This document shows positions 18,795 through 27,800 of a stretch of 64,000 bases of DNA, in pieces (the first letter of the stretch is position 1; every line of letters begins with the position of its first letter). The notes beneath the pieces were generated by a model. It ran no database searches and was not told where the DNA came from. It worked only from the letters and a program-made list of their open reading frames with translations. A program made the position numbers and the translations under genes. The DNA comes from Rahnella bonaserana (GTDB lineage: Bacteria; Pseudomonadota; Gammaproteobacteria; Enterobacterales; Enterobacteriaceae), in the NCBI RefSeq assembly GCF_019049675.1, contig NZ_JAFMOW010000067.1:310001-374000 (forward strand). Direction: 5' to 3'.

Positions 18795-19385
18795 GTGCTG
18801 GAAAGAATCAAAGTCTGCTTTACAGAAAGTATCCAAACTCAGATTGCAGCGGCAGAAGCCTTGCCTGACGCGATTTCACGCGCCGCGATGACGCTGGTGC
18901 AATCGCTGCTCAACGGCAATAAGATTCTGTGCTGCGGTAACGGCACCTCTGCGGCGAATGCTCAGCATTTTTCCGCCAGTCTGATTAATCGTTTTGAAAC
19001 TGAACGTCCGAGCCTTCCTGCAATCTCACTATGTGCAGATAACATTGTGCTGACCGCAATTGCTAACGATCGTCTGCATGAAGAAATCTATGCCAAACAG
19101 GTGCGCGCGTTAGGTCAGGCGGGTGACGTTCTGTTGGCTATTTCTACCCGCGGCAACAGCCGTGATATTGTCAAAGCCGTTGAAGCAGCGGTGACCCGCG
19201 ATATGACGATTGTTGCATTGACGGGTTATGACGGCGGCGAACTGGCTGGTTTACTTGGCCCTCACGATGTTGAGATCCGTATTCCATCCCATCGCAGCGC
19301 CCGTATTCAGGAAATGCATATGCTCACAGTTAACTGCCTCTGTGACCTGATAGATAATACGCTGTTCCCACACCAGGACGATTAA
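18795..19385 (+). CDS. diaA: DnaA initiator-associating protein DiaA
   Basis: A 196-residue SIS-domain protein, nearly identical to E. coli DiaA. The homotetramer binds several DnaA molecules at oriC and promotes timely initiation. The phosphosugar-isomerase-type segments [16 protein letters not shown] and [11 protein letters not shown] are intact. The start is GTG (18795), which aligns with the E. coli start; its ribosome site is weak. It is followed nine bases later by dolP. The catalytic isomerase function is thought lost in this family. Confidence 0.95.
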   Translation: MLERIKVCFTESIQTQIAAAEALPDAISRAAMTLVQSLLNGNKILCCGNGTSAANAQHFSASLINRFETERPSLPAISLCADNIVLTAIANDRLHEEIYAKQVRALGQAGDVLLAISTRGNSRDIVKAVEAAVTRDMTIVALTGYDGGELAGLLGPHDVEIRIPSHRSARIQEMHMLTVNCLCDLIDNTLFPHQDD

Positions 19386-19394
19386 GGAGATCCA

Positions 19395-19970
19395 ATGAAG
19401 GCGAGTCCTCTCTTTGCTGTATTGTTAAGCGCCCTTCTGTTACAAGGCTGTGTTGCAGCCGCTGTGGTTGGTGTGGCTGGCGTGGCCACCAAAACGACCA
19501 CTGACCCGCGTACCGTGGGTACTCAGGTTGATGACAGCACTCTGGAAGCCCGTGTTTCCAATGCCATCAGTAAAGACAAACAGCTGAAAGATGAAGCCCG
19601 TATTGTAGCGACTGCCTATCAGGGTAAAGTCCTGCTGACCGGTCAGGCTCCGACACCTGACATGGCCGCCCGCGCCAAACAGATTGCTGTGGGTGTAGAC
19701 GGTGCGACAGAAGTGTATAACGAGATCCGTACAGGCAAGCCAGTCACTATGGGCACGGCTTCAACGGATACGTGGATCACCACTAAAGTTCGCTCTCAGT
19801 TGCTGACCAGCGATTCAGTGAAATCCTCTAACGTAAAAGTGACCACTGAAAACGGTGAAGTCTTCCTGCTGGGTCTGGTCACTCAGGAAGAAGGTAAATC
19901 GGCGGCAGGCATTGCGGCTGGCGTCAGCGGTGTCAAACACGTCACCACGGCATTTACTTACGTTAAATAA
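19395..19970 (+). CDS. dolP: Outer-membrane lipoprotein DolP (BON domains)
   Basis: A 191-residue lipoprotein with lipobox LLQG-C19 and two BON domains (about residues 45-115 and 123-190). DolP binds anionic phospholipid at the outer membrane and division site, supports BAM activity and is needed for envelope integrity. E. coli dolP is sigma-E controlled; no convincing sigma-E promoter could be fixed here. An AAGGAG site lies upstream. An intrinsic terminator follows within 21 bases, ending the lpoA-yraN-diaA-dolP run. Confidence 0.93.
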   Translation: MKASPLFAVLLSALLLQGCVAAAVVGVAGVATKTTTDPRTVGTQVDDSTLEARVSNAISKDKQLKDEARIVATAYQGKVLLTGQAPTPDMAARAKQIAVGVDGATEVYNEIRTGKPVTMGTASTDTWITTKVRSQLLTSDSVKSSNVKVTTENGEVFLLGLVTQEEGKSAAGIAAGVSGVKHVTTAFTYVK

Positions 19971-19990
19971 TGGCGTGAAAGTGATAACGA

Positions 19991-20019
19991 AAAAGGACAG
20001 CTCAGGCTGTCCTTTTTTA
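19991..20019 (+). terminator. Intrinsic terminator after dolP
   Basis: AAAAGGACAG / CTGTCCTTTT stem with a CTCAGG loop, followed by TTTTATT; it is symmetrical enough to serve mtgA on the other strand too. Confidence 0.85.
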
Positions 20020-20039
20020 TTCCTCAAAAACGTCCGGCG

Positions 20040-20762
20040 CTAATGAAGCTTATGCTCTTGCAGGAAAGACTCGCCACCCAGCTGGCTCATCTGGCGCAGT
20101 ATCCATTGCTGGCGACGCAGTACATAAGCGGAAGGCGCATTCACTTTGAACAGATGCGGATTTGGTAACACCGCTGCCAGTAACGCCGCCTGTGAAGCCG
20201 TAAGGCGGCTGGCCGGTTTATGGAAGAAATGCTGCGAAGCCTGTTCCACCCCAAAAACGCCGTCACCAAACTCCACGATATTCAGATATACCGTCAGTAT
20301 CCGGCGTTTAGTCCACACCGTTTCAATGCCGACCGTCAGGCCCGCTTCCAGCCCTTTTCTCACCCAGCTGCGCCCGTCCCAAAGGAACAGGTTCTTGGCC
20401 GTTTGCTGGGATAACGTTGAGGCACCGCGCATTTTTCCGCTCTCTTTATCCAGAACGGACTGAATTGCATCCACATCAAATCCCCAGTGTTCAGGGAATT
20501 TCTGATCTTCAGCAGCCATCACGGCAAGCGCCATTGGTGAGGAAATCTCACTCATCGGCACCCAGTCAGAATGTGCGACATAGCCAAAATCACCGGTCAG
20601 CCAGGCTGAAACCTGCCGCTCCACCATAACTGCGGAGAAAGGGACCGGTAGAAAAGAAAAAAGAAGAATGCCTGCTACCCATAAGCTGAGTAACAGTATC
20701 AGCGCACGTTTCAGCCATAAGAGTGGCTTGCGCCAGAGGCCCTTTCGAGTAATTTTATTCAT
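20040..20762 (-). CDS. mtgA: Monofunctional peptidoglycan glycosyltransferase
   Basis: A 240-residue GT51 enzyme that polymerises lipid II into glycan strands at the division site. It has an N-terminal membrane anchor (about residues 17-40) and the GT51 motifs with the catalytic Glu in [14 protein letters not shown] (near residue 86), followed by [16 protein letters not shown] near residue 115. It is full length. In E. coli it is followed upstream by elbB and arcB; here elbB is missing and 0.9 kb of non-coding sequence separates mtgA from arcB. Confidence 0.95.
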   Translation of the reverse strand: MNKITRKGLWRKPLLWLKRALILLLSLWVAGILLFSFLPVPFSAVMVERQVSAWLTGDFGYVAHSDWVPMSEISSPMALAVMAAEDQKFPEHWGFDVDAIQSVLDKESGKMRGASTLSQQTAKNLFLWDGRSWVRKGLEAGLTVGIETVWTKRRILTVYLNIVEFGDGVFGVEQASQHFFHKPASRLTASQAALLAAVLPNPHLFKVNAPSAYVLRRQQWILRQMSQLGGESFLQEHKLH

Positions 20763-21530
20763 TTAGCGCTTTCCACAACACATCCGACCATCTAATCAAT
20801 CTCGATAATAACCTGCAATAACAGGCTAGCGAAATGCAGTTCAACACTGCTAACAATTGAGCAATATGAATGAAACTTTTGCTTACATTCAGAGCGGAAA
20901 ATTCCGATTTACCCACTACCATCAAGGAGTTCCGGCAAAGGGTCGGGAATTGTTACTTTTCCCCCGCTGATGTATTTTTAAACAAACAAGTAAAATACTT
21001 GTGAATGAACCCATAACAGAAACGTAAGCAATGCTTATGATTAATATCGGTGAAAGTGAATAAATTCTCATCGATTATTCCATCGCAAGCGATCACCTAA
21101 GTCAAATCTGGCACCTGTAAACCATATCAAATCAGCATTGTGTACGTCTTTTTAACCGAAAAAAAATGCAGTTCCCTAAGTGAAATTTTTTCATTTGAAA
21201 TAAATTTCAGATCTCTTTCGGGCCCAAAAATGGCATTTCAGTAAAAATCACACATAAACGATGAATTACAGTAAGTTGCCAGTGATTTTGCATTTTATAG
21301 AACCGGTTACATAGCCGTAAATGTTGCAAAACCACCGGCTAAATAGCCTGTGGCTGTTCACTTCCATAAGCAAAATTGCATGTCACCAATACATCATCAA
21401 CATGCTTCATTTGTATTCTGCCAAAAATCCTGCGATAAAGGCTTGATGTTTTGTATAGACAAAGACTAATCTACATCACAGTTTTTAATGAATGTTGTAA
21501 CAGTTCTGCTTATATTTGTTATGTTGATAG
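20763..21530. other. AT-rich non-coding region upstream of arcZ
   Basis: About 770 bases without a supported gene on either strand. E. coli has elbB here; no trace of its reading frame was recognised. The right end holds the arcZ promoter area: TTGTAA near 21494 and TATGTT or TATATT near 21511-21524, with overlapping GTTTTTAATGA/ATGTTGTAACA repeats that loosely resemble ArcA sites. mtgA must be expressed from the left end. Confidence 0.5.
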
Positions 21531-21534
21531 CTAC

Positions 21535-21667
21535 AGGATGTATTAGACTTTAAGACTGAATTCCAAGACCTGCGAAAACCGAACCCTAAAAACTATCGTG
21601 GGTTACCTCTTTCCCTGGTGTTGGCGCAGTATTCGCGCACCCCGGCCTCGGCTGGGGTTATTTTTTT
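21535..21667 (+). ncRNA. arcZ: ArcZ small regulatory RNA (RyhA/SraH)
   Basis: The 3' part contains TTTCCCTGGTGTTGGCGCAG at 21610-21629 followed by TATTCGCGCACCCCGG, which is the hallmark conserved sequence of ArcZ. It ends in a GC-rich hairpin and eight T residues. ArcZ is an Hfq-dependent RNA, processed by RNase E to a roughly 55-base 3' form, that activates rpoS translation and represses motility and other mRNAs. In E. coli it is repressed by ArcA-P and acts back on arcB. The 5' end is estimated from the promoter and could move by about 10 bases. Its terminator overlaps the arcB stop codon on the other strand. Confidence 0.93.
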
Positions 21668-21668
21668 T
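21641..21668 (+). terminator. Intrinsic terminator of arcZ
   Basis: CCCCGGCC / GGCTGGGG hairpin followed by TTATTTTTTTT, doubling as the Hfq-binding 3' end. It overlaps the 3' end of arcB. Confidence 0.85.
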
Positions 21669-23997
21669 CAGCGTTTGCCGTCCAGTCACGTAACACTTTG
21701 ATGTCATTGCGCCATTCGGCCTTCAGCTCATCAATCCATTCCTGAACATTATCCCACCAGGCCGGCAGCGTCGGGGTCTGAATCTGTTGCGCCAGTTGCT
21801 GCAAATGCTTCAGGCCAACGGAACCTGCGGCGCCTTTGATTTTGTGACCTTCTTCTGCAATGCCTTTTTGATCGCGCGCCGTCATATTCGAATCGAGAAC
21901 CGCGAGATAACCCGGCATCATCTTTTCAAACATATCTGCACTCTGGTAAATCAGTTTCGCGCCAACCAGATCGATGTACTGCTCAAGCATGGCGGTATCA
22001 AGCAACGATTCGCTGTCTTTCATCACTACAGGCTCCTTTTCAGAAACGGAAACTTCAGGCTGATGATCCCAAAATTGCTGGATCATCGCAGTCAGTGCGG
22101 AAACAGACAGCGGCTTGCTCAGCACGTCGTCCATTCCTGCATCCAGATATTCTTTTTTGTCCTTCAGCACGTTCGCCGTCAGCGCAATCAGCGGCGGCAG
22201 ATGCTTACCGGCGTAATCAGTGCGTAACTTGCGGGCGATATCCAGACCGGTCATGTCCGGCAACTGAATATCCAGCAACACCAGATCAAATTCGTCAGGA
22301 TCAAACATCTCCAGCGCGTCGTGCCCGTTCATGGCCACTTCCACGCTGTTACCCAGTTTCTCCAGCACCGAACGCGCCACGATGACGTTCAGCTCGATAT
22401 CTTCCACCAGCAGCACATGCAGCGCAGGCAGTGGCATATCTTCTTCTTCGTCCACCTGTTCTGACGGTGCATCCAGTTTAGGTGCTCGTACGGTGAGCGT
22501 GAAGCTGGAACCCTGCCCCGGCACACTGCTGACGGTAATATCGCCGCCCATTGTCTGCGCCAGACGTTTTGATACGGCCAGCCCGATGCCCGTGCCGGTC
22601 GCCGGTTTGCCACCGTTTTGATCTTTCACCTGATAATACATGGCGAAAATTTTGTCCTGCTCGTCCTGCGGGATCCCCATACCGGAATCGCGCACCACAA
22701 AACGCAGCATATCGTTCGGTTCGTAATGCACACTCAGAACAATTTCGCCTTCGCGGGTGAACTTGACGGCGTTGCCGATCAGGTTCCACAGGATCTGACG
22801 CAAGCGCGTGCCATCCGTGGTGATGCTGCGTGGCAGCGGCAGATCCGGTTCCATCACGAACTTCAGACCTTTCGGCTGAGCCAGCAGACCGGAGAGGTTT
22901 TCCAGATCCGACAGGAATTCCGTGAAATCCACCGGCTGATTATCAAGCTGCACTTTGCGACGCTCGATTTTGTCCATTTCGATAATGTCGTTGAAAATAT
23001 TGCCGAGGGTGATCGCACTGACGTGAATGGTTTTCAGATAGCTGTGCTGTTCTTTGTCGAGTTCGGTATCGAGCAGAATGCGGCTCAACCCGACAATGCC
23101 GTTAAGCGGCGTACGCAGCTCATGGCTGATTGTTGAGATAAAGGTGGTCTTCTCACGGCTGGCATTCTCTAACGCGTCCTGATAACGCTTACGCTCGGTA
23201 ATATCGCGTCCGAAACCCATCAGGCCATGTCGTTTACCAATACGGTCATAGAACGGCACTTTGCGCAGTTCAAAGCAGGCTTTGCGCCCGTCCGGATAGA
23301 CCAGCCATTGTTCGTAGGTCAGGGAAACGTTGTGACGGAATACTTTCTCGTCGGTTTCAACTACTTTCTCGGCGATGTCCGGGGTGTAAACATCGTCAGG
23401 CGTCAGGCCAATCAACTGCTTCTCGCTTTTGCCGGTCAGCAATTCCATCGCCCGGTTACAGCCGGAGAATTCTTTGTCTTCGTTGCGGTAATACACCAGA
23501 TCCGGTGAGGCATCGAGGAAAGAGCGTAATAATGCCGATTGCTGGCTCAGTTCGATCTGCGCCTGTTCGCGATGCTGCATTTCCAGTTTCAGCTTATCCA
23601 CCACCGCCAGACGCGCTTCTTCCGCTTTCACACGATCGGCGATTTCCTGATTCAGCTGGGTAATGTTGTCCTTGAGTTGCTGATTCAGTTCGAGGTCGCG
23701 ATGGCGCATCTCTTCCAGCTTATCAACCAGGCGCGCTAAACGCTGACGCGACTCTTCAAGCTGCTCAACCACCACCGACAGGAAGTAAACCGCCCAGGGC
23801 GTGATCAGCAAACCAAAGAAGATAGAACGAACGACGTCGATACTTTCCACCTGCCCGCGCAGGAGCATGGTGACCGCCATCTGAACGATCATCGCCAGCA
23901 CCACCAGCGCAGACGCCAGCAGCAGTGAGAATCTCACCAGCCCCAGCTTGACCATCAGATCGACATAATACTGCGCTAAAACCCGGATTTGCTTCAT
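21658..23997 (-). CDS. arcB: Aerobic respiration control sensor kinase ArcB
   Basis: A 779-residue tripartite hybrid histidine kinase (E. coli 778). It has two membrane helices (residues about 22-45 and 57-77), a coiled-coil linker, and a PAS domain with the two redox cysteines C180 and C241 that form intermolecular disulfides when quinones are oxidised. The transmitter carries H292 in STISHELRTP, followed by the ATPase domain, a receiver (LLDIQLPDMTG) and a C-terminal HPt domain (GHKIKGAAGS). It phosphorylates ArcA under low oxygen. The start is near-identical to E. coli. It converges with arcZ and diverges from gltB. Confidence 0.97.
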   Translation of the reverse strand: MKQIRVLAQYYVDLMVKLGLVRFSLLLASALVVLAMIVQMAVTMLLRGQVESIDVVRSIFFGLLITPWAVYFLSVVVEQLEESRQRLARLVDKLEEMRHRDLELNQQLKDNITQLNQEIADRVKAEEARLAVVDKLKLEMQHREQAQIELSQQSALLRSFLDASPDLVYYRNEDKEFSGCNRAMELLTGKSEKQLIGLTPDDVYTPDIAEKVVETDEKVFRHNVSLTYEQWLVYPDGRKACFELRKVPFYDRIGKRHGLMGFGRDITERKRYQDALENASREKTTFISTISHELRTPLNGIVGLSRILLDTELDKEQHSYLKTIHVSAITLGNIFNDIIEMDKIERRKVQLDNQPVDFTEFLSDLENLSGLLAQPKGLKFVMEPDLPLPRSITTDGTRLRQILWNLIGNAVKFTREGEIVLSVHYEPNDMLRFVVRDSGMGIPQDEQDKIFAMYYQVKDQNGGKPATGTGIGLAVSKRLAQTMGGDITVSSVPGQGSSFTLTVRAPKLDAPSEQVDEEEDMPLPALHVLLVEDIELNVIVARSVLEKLGNSVEVAMNGHDALEMFDPDEFDLVLLDIQLPDMTGLDIARKLRTDYAGKHLPPLIALTANVLKDKKEYLDAGMDDVLSKPLSVSALTAMIQQFWDHQPEVSVSEKEPVVMKDSESLLDTAMLEQYIDLVGAKLIYQSADMFEKMMPGYLAVLDSNMTARDQKGIAEEGHKIKGAAGSVGLKHLQQLAQQIQTPTLPAWWDNVQEWIDELKAEWRNDIKVLRDWTANAEKK

Positions 23998-24000
23998 AAC

Positions 24001-24868
24001 GGTTCCCTTAAAACGAAGACGGCTGAATCATACCGCAAAACCTCCCCGGCGTGATGGCGGGGTCATCATTGAGCGTGAAGTTTGTGAGATGCACCGTACA
24101 AGGGCTGGTCATGGTGCAATGCAGGAAATAAGGGCAGAGTTATTGACTATTTTACGGGGGGATATTATTAATATCGGCCGGCTTTATGAGGCTGATAAAG
24201 TCGCCAACTGCCCTGTGGCTAACATCTTTTCCTTTTATTCTCCGAATCCCTTCCCTCTCGGCGCTTTTCGCGCAGGCATAACTATTCATTATTACTGCAA
24301 ATAAAGTCATTCCCGGCAATATGAATAATTCTTATTACAAACCTCGCTCAGACACATTATTACTGTCACGTTAAAAACAGTGACAAACCGCATGCCCGCA
24401 GACTTTTCCAGTATAAAATACTGGTAAATAAGCACCTGCCAGCACGGTGCGGAGATCCGAGGCTTTTCCTATAGTGAGTCAGCTCACACTTTGCACGCTT
24501 TACCACACCGATATTATGCCATTAAAAATGGCAATTAGTTCATATAAATCAAATAATTAAACTCGTTTATATCACTTTTAATATAAGTTAATTCGCCATT
24601 TGACCTGATGGTGCTTTCTCGCTAAGTTGGGAGTCCGCTGGAAGCAATCTCGACGGGTGAGCAACTCGTCATATTTATGCAGTAATTGAAGACTCCCTCA
24701 TTAAAACAAGTCAACCACCACTTGTGAGAACCATCACGAGAGGCCTTTGACGGAGATGTCCGGGCAATCAACGCACCGCAAGAGTGCGCGAAATTGCGGA
24801 CAAACTCTGTGAATAAGACCGCTCGCGATTGGTGTGAGAGTCTCGCAGAGCCTGGGGAGGTTCACGTT
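24001..24868. promoter_or_regulatory. arcB-gltB intergenic region and gltB leader
   Basis: About 870 bases without a supported gene; yhcC, which lies here in E. coli, is absent. The left part is upstream of arcB. The middle (about 24480-24600) is very AT-rich with a TGCCATT/AATGGCA hairpin (24517-24533), the kind of tract bound by Lrp and IHF upstream of gltB in E. coli. The right part (24600-24868) looks like a structured leader with complementary GACGGGTGAGCAACTCGTC-type arms near 24650-24670. No promoter could be fixed with confidence. Confidence 0.45.
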
Positions 24869-27800
24869 ATGTTGTACGATAAATCCCAAGAGAGGGACAA
24901 CTGTGGTTTCGGCCTGATCGCCCATATAGAAGGCGAACCTAGCCATAAGGTCGTGCGTACTGCGATCCACGCACTGGCCCGTATGCAACACCGTGGCGCG
25001 ATCCTTGCTGACGGCAAGACCGGCGACGGCTGTGGCCTTCATTTACAGAAACCTGACCGCTTCTTCCGCATGATTGCCGAAGAACGCGGCTGGCGTCTGG
25101 CGAAAAACTACGCCGTGGGCATGTTATTCCTCAGCAAAGATGAAAAAGAAGCTGAGGCGAGCCGCCGCATTGTAGAAGAAGAATTGCAAAACGAGACGCT
25201 GTCCGTGGTGGGCTGGCGTGACGTTCCGACCAATCCGGACGTACTCGGTGAAATCGCGCTTTCCTCCCTGCCTCGTATCGAACAAATTTTTGTCAACGCG
25301 CCTGCCGGATGGCGTCCGCGTGACATGGAGCGCCGCTTGTATATGGCGCGCCGCCGCATTGAGAAACGCATTCAGGATAAAGACTTCTATGTGTGCAGTT
25401 TCTCCAACGTGGTCACGATTTATAAAGGCCTGTGTATGCCTGCGGATCTGCCACGCTTCTATTTAGACCTGGCCGACCTGCGTCTGGAATCCGCAATTTG
25501 TCTGTTCCATCAGCGCTTCTCGACTAACACCGTCCCGCGCTGGCAACTGGCTCAGCCTTTCCGCTATCTGGCACACAACGGCGAAATCAACACCATCACC
25601 GGTAACCGTCAGTGGGCGCGCGCCCGTGCCTATAAATTCAAAACGCCGCTGATCCCCGATCTGCAAGACGCTTCGCCTTTCGTCAACGAAACCGGTTCTG
25701 ACTCCAGCTCGCTGGATAACATGCTGGAACTGTTCCTGGCCGGCGGGATGGATTTGCTGCGCGCCATGCGTTTGCTGGTTCCGCCAGCCTGGCAGCAAAA
25801 CCCGGATATGGACGATGATCTGCGCGCGTTCTTTGACTTTAACTCCATGCACATGGAGCCATGGGACGGCCCGGCAGGGATCGTGATGTCAGACGGCCGT
25901 TACGCCGCCTGTAACCTCGACCGTAACGGTCTGCGCCCTGCGCGTTATGTCATCACCAAAGATAAGCTGATCACCTGCGCCTCCGAAGTCGGGATCTGGG
26001 ATTACCAGCCAGACGAAGTGGTCGAAAAAGGCCGTGTCGGACCGGGCGAACTGATGGTAATCGACACCCGCAGCGGCAAGATCCACCACTCAGCGGAAAC
26101 CGATAACGACCTGAAAGGCCGCCATCCTTATAAACAATGGATGGAGAAAAACGTTCAGCGTCTGGTGCCTTTCGAAGATCTTCCGGAAGATCAGGTCGGC
26201 AGCCGCGAGCTGGAAGACACGTTACTGGAAACTTTCCAGAAGCAGTTCGGCTACAGCAGCGAAGAACTTGATCAGATCATCCGCGTTCTGGGTGAAAACG
26301 GTCAGGAAGCCGTCGGCTCAATGGGCGACGATACGCCATTCGCCGTGCTTTCCAGTCGTCCGCGTATCGTTTATGACTACTTCCGCCAGCAGTTTGCGCA
26401 GGTGACCAACCCGCCAATCGATCCGCTGCGCGAAGCTCACGTAATGTCTCTGGCGACCAGCATTGGCCGCGAGATGAACGTGTTCTGCGAAGCCGAAGGT
26501 CAGGCGCACCGTCTGAGCTTCAAATCGCCAATCCTGCTGTGGTCTGACTTTAAACAGCTCACCACGCTCGACAGCAAACACTATCGCGCAGAAACGCTGG
26601 ATCTGACTTACGATCCGAGCGAACAAAACATGGAGCAGTTCGTCCAGAAACTCTGTGACGAAGGCGAACAGAAAGTACGTAACGGCGCGGTTCTGCTGGT
26701 GCTGTCTGACCGCAACATCGCACCAAACCGTCTGCCGTTGCCTGCGCCAATGGCCGTCGGCGCGCTGCAACTGCGTCTGGTGGAAAAAAGCCTGCGCTGC
26801 GATGCCAACATCATTGTTGAAACCGCCAGCGCCCGCGACCCGCACCATTTCGCCGTACTGATTGGTTTCGGTGCGACTGCGGTTTACCCGTATCTGGCCT
26901 ACGAAACGCTGGCCAAGCTGGTCGATACGCAGGTTATCGAGAAGAAATACCGTGAAGTGATGCTGAACTACCGTAATGGCATCAACAAAGGCCTGTACAA
27001 GATCATGTCCAAAATGGGCATCTCAACCGTCGCCTCTTACCGCTGTTCAAAACTGTTTGAAGCGGTCGGACTGGCGAAGGATCTGTGCAACACCTGCTTC
27101 AACGGCGTGGTCAGCCGTATCGGCGGTGCCGGTTACAGCGACTTCGAACAGGATTTGCTGAACCTGTCCAAACGTGCGTGGCTGAAACGCAAAACACTGG
27201 ATCAGGGCGGCCTGCTGAAATTTGTCCACGGTGGCGAATATCACTCCTATAACCCGGACGTGGTCACCACCCTGCAAGCCGCAGTGAACAGCGGTGATTA
27301 CGACGATTATAAAAAGTACGCCAAACTGGTTAACGAACGTCCGGTCGCTACACTGCGTGACCTGCTGAAAGTGACCCCGAAAGGGCAGCCTATCCCGGTG
27401 GATCAGGTTGAACCGGCGGAAGGTTTGTATACCCGTTTCGATACCGCAGCGATGTCTATCGGTGCGTTAAGCCCGGAAGCGCATGAGTCTTTGGCCGAAG
27501 CGATGAACAGCATCGGCGGACGTTCGAACTCCGGTGAAGGTGGCGAAGATCCTGCACGTTACGGCACCAATAAAGTGTCTCGTATCAAACAGGTGGCTTC
27601 CGGTCGTTTCGGTGTGACACCCGCGTATCTGGTGAATGCTGACGTTATTCAGATCAAAGTCGCGCAGGGTGCAAAACCAGGCGAAGGCGGCCAGCTGCCG
27701 GGTGACAAAGTGACGCCGTACATCGCGAAGCTGCGTTATTCCGTGCCGGGTGTGACACTGATTTCCCCGCCGCCGCACCACGATATTTATTCTATCGAGG

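Noticed and set aside
24089-24304. 71-codon open frame upstream of gltB
   Set aside because: No ribosome site or family match; the region is better explained as promoter and leader.
24794-24868. Upstream start for gltB
   Set aside because: It would add 25 residues before the propeptide; the ATG at 24869 has a strong ribosome site and gives the standard protein length.
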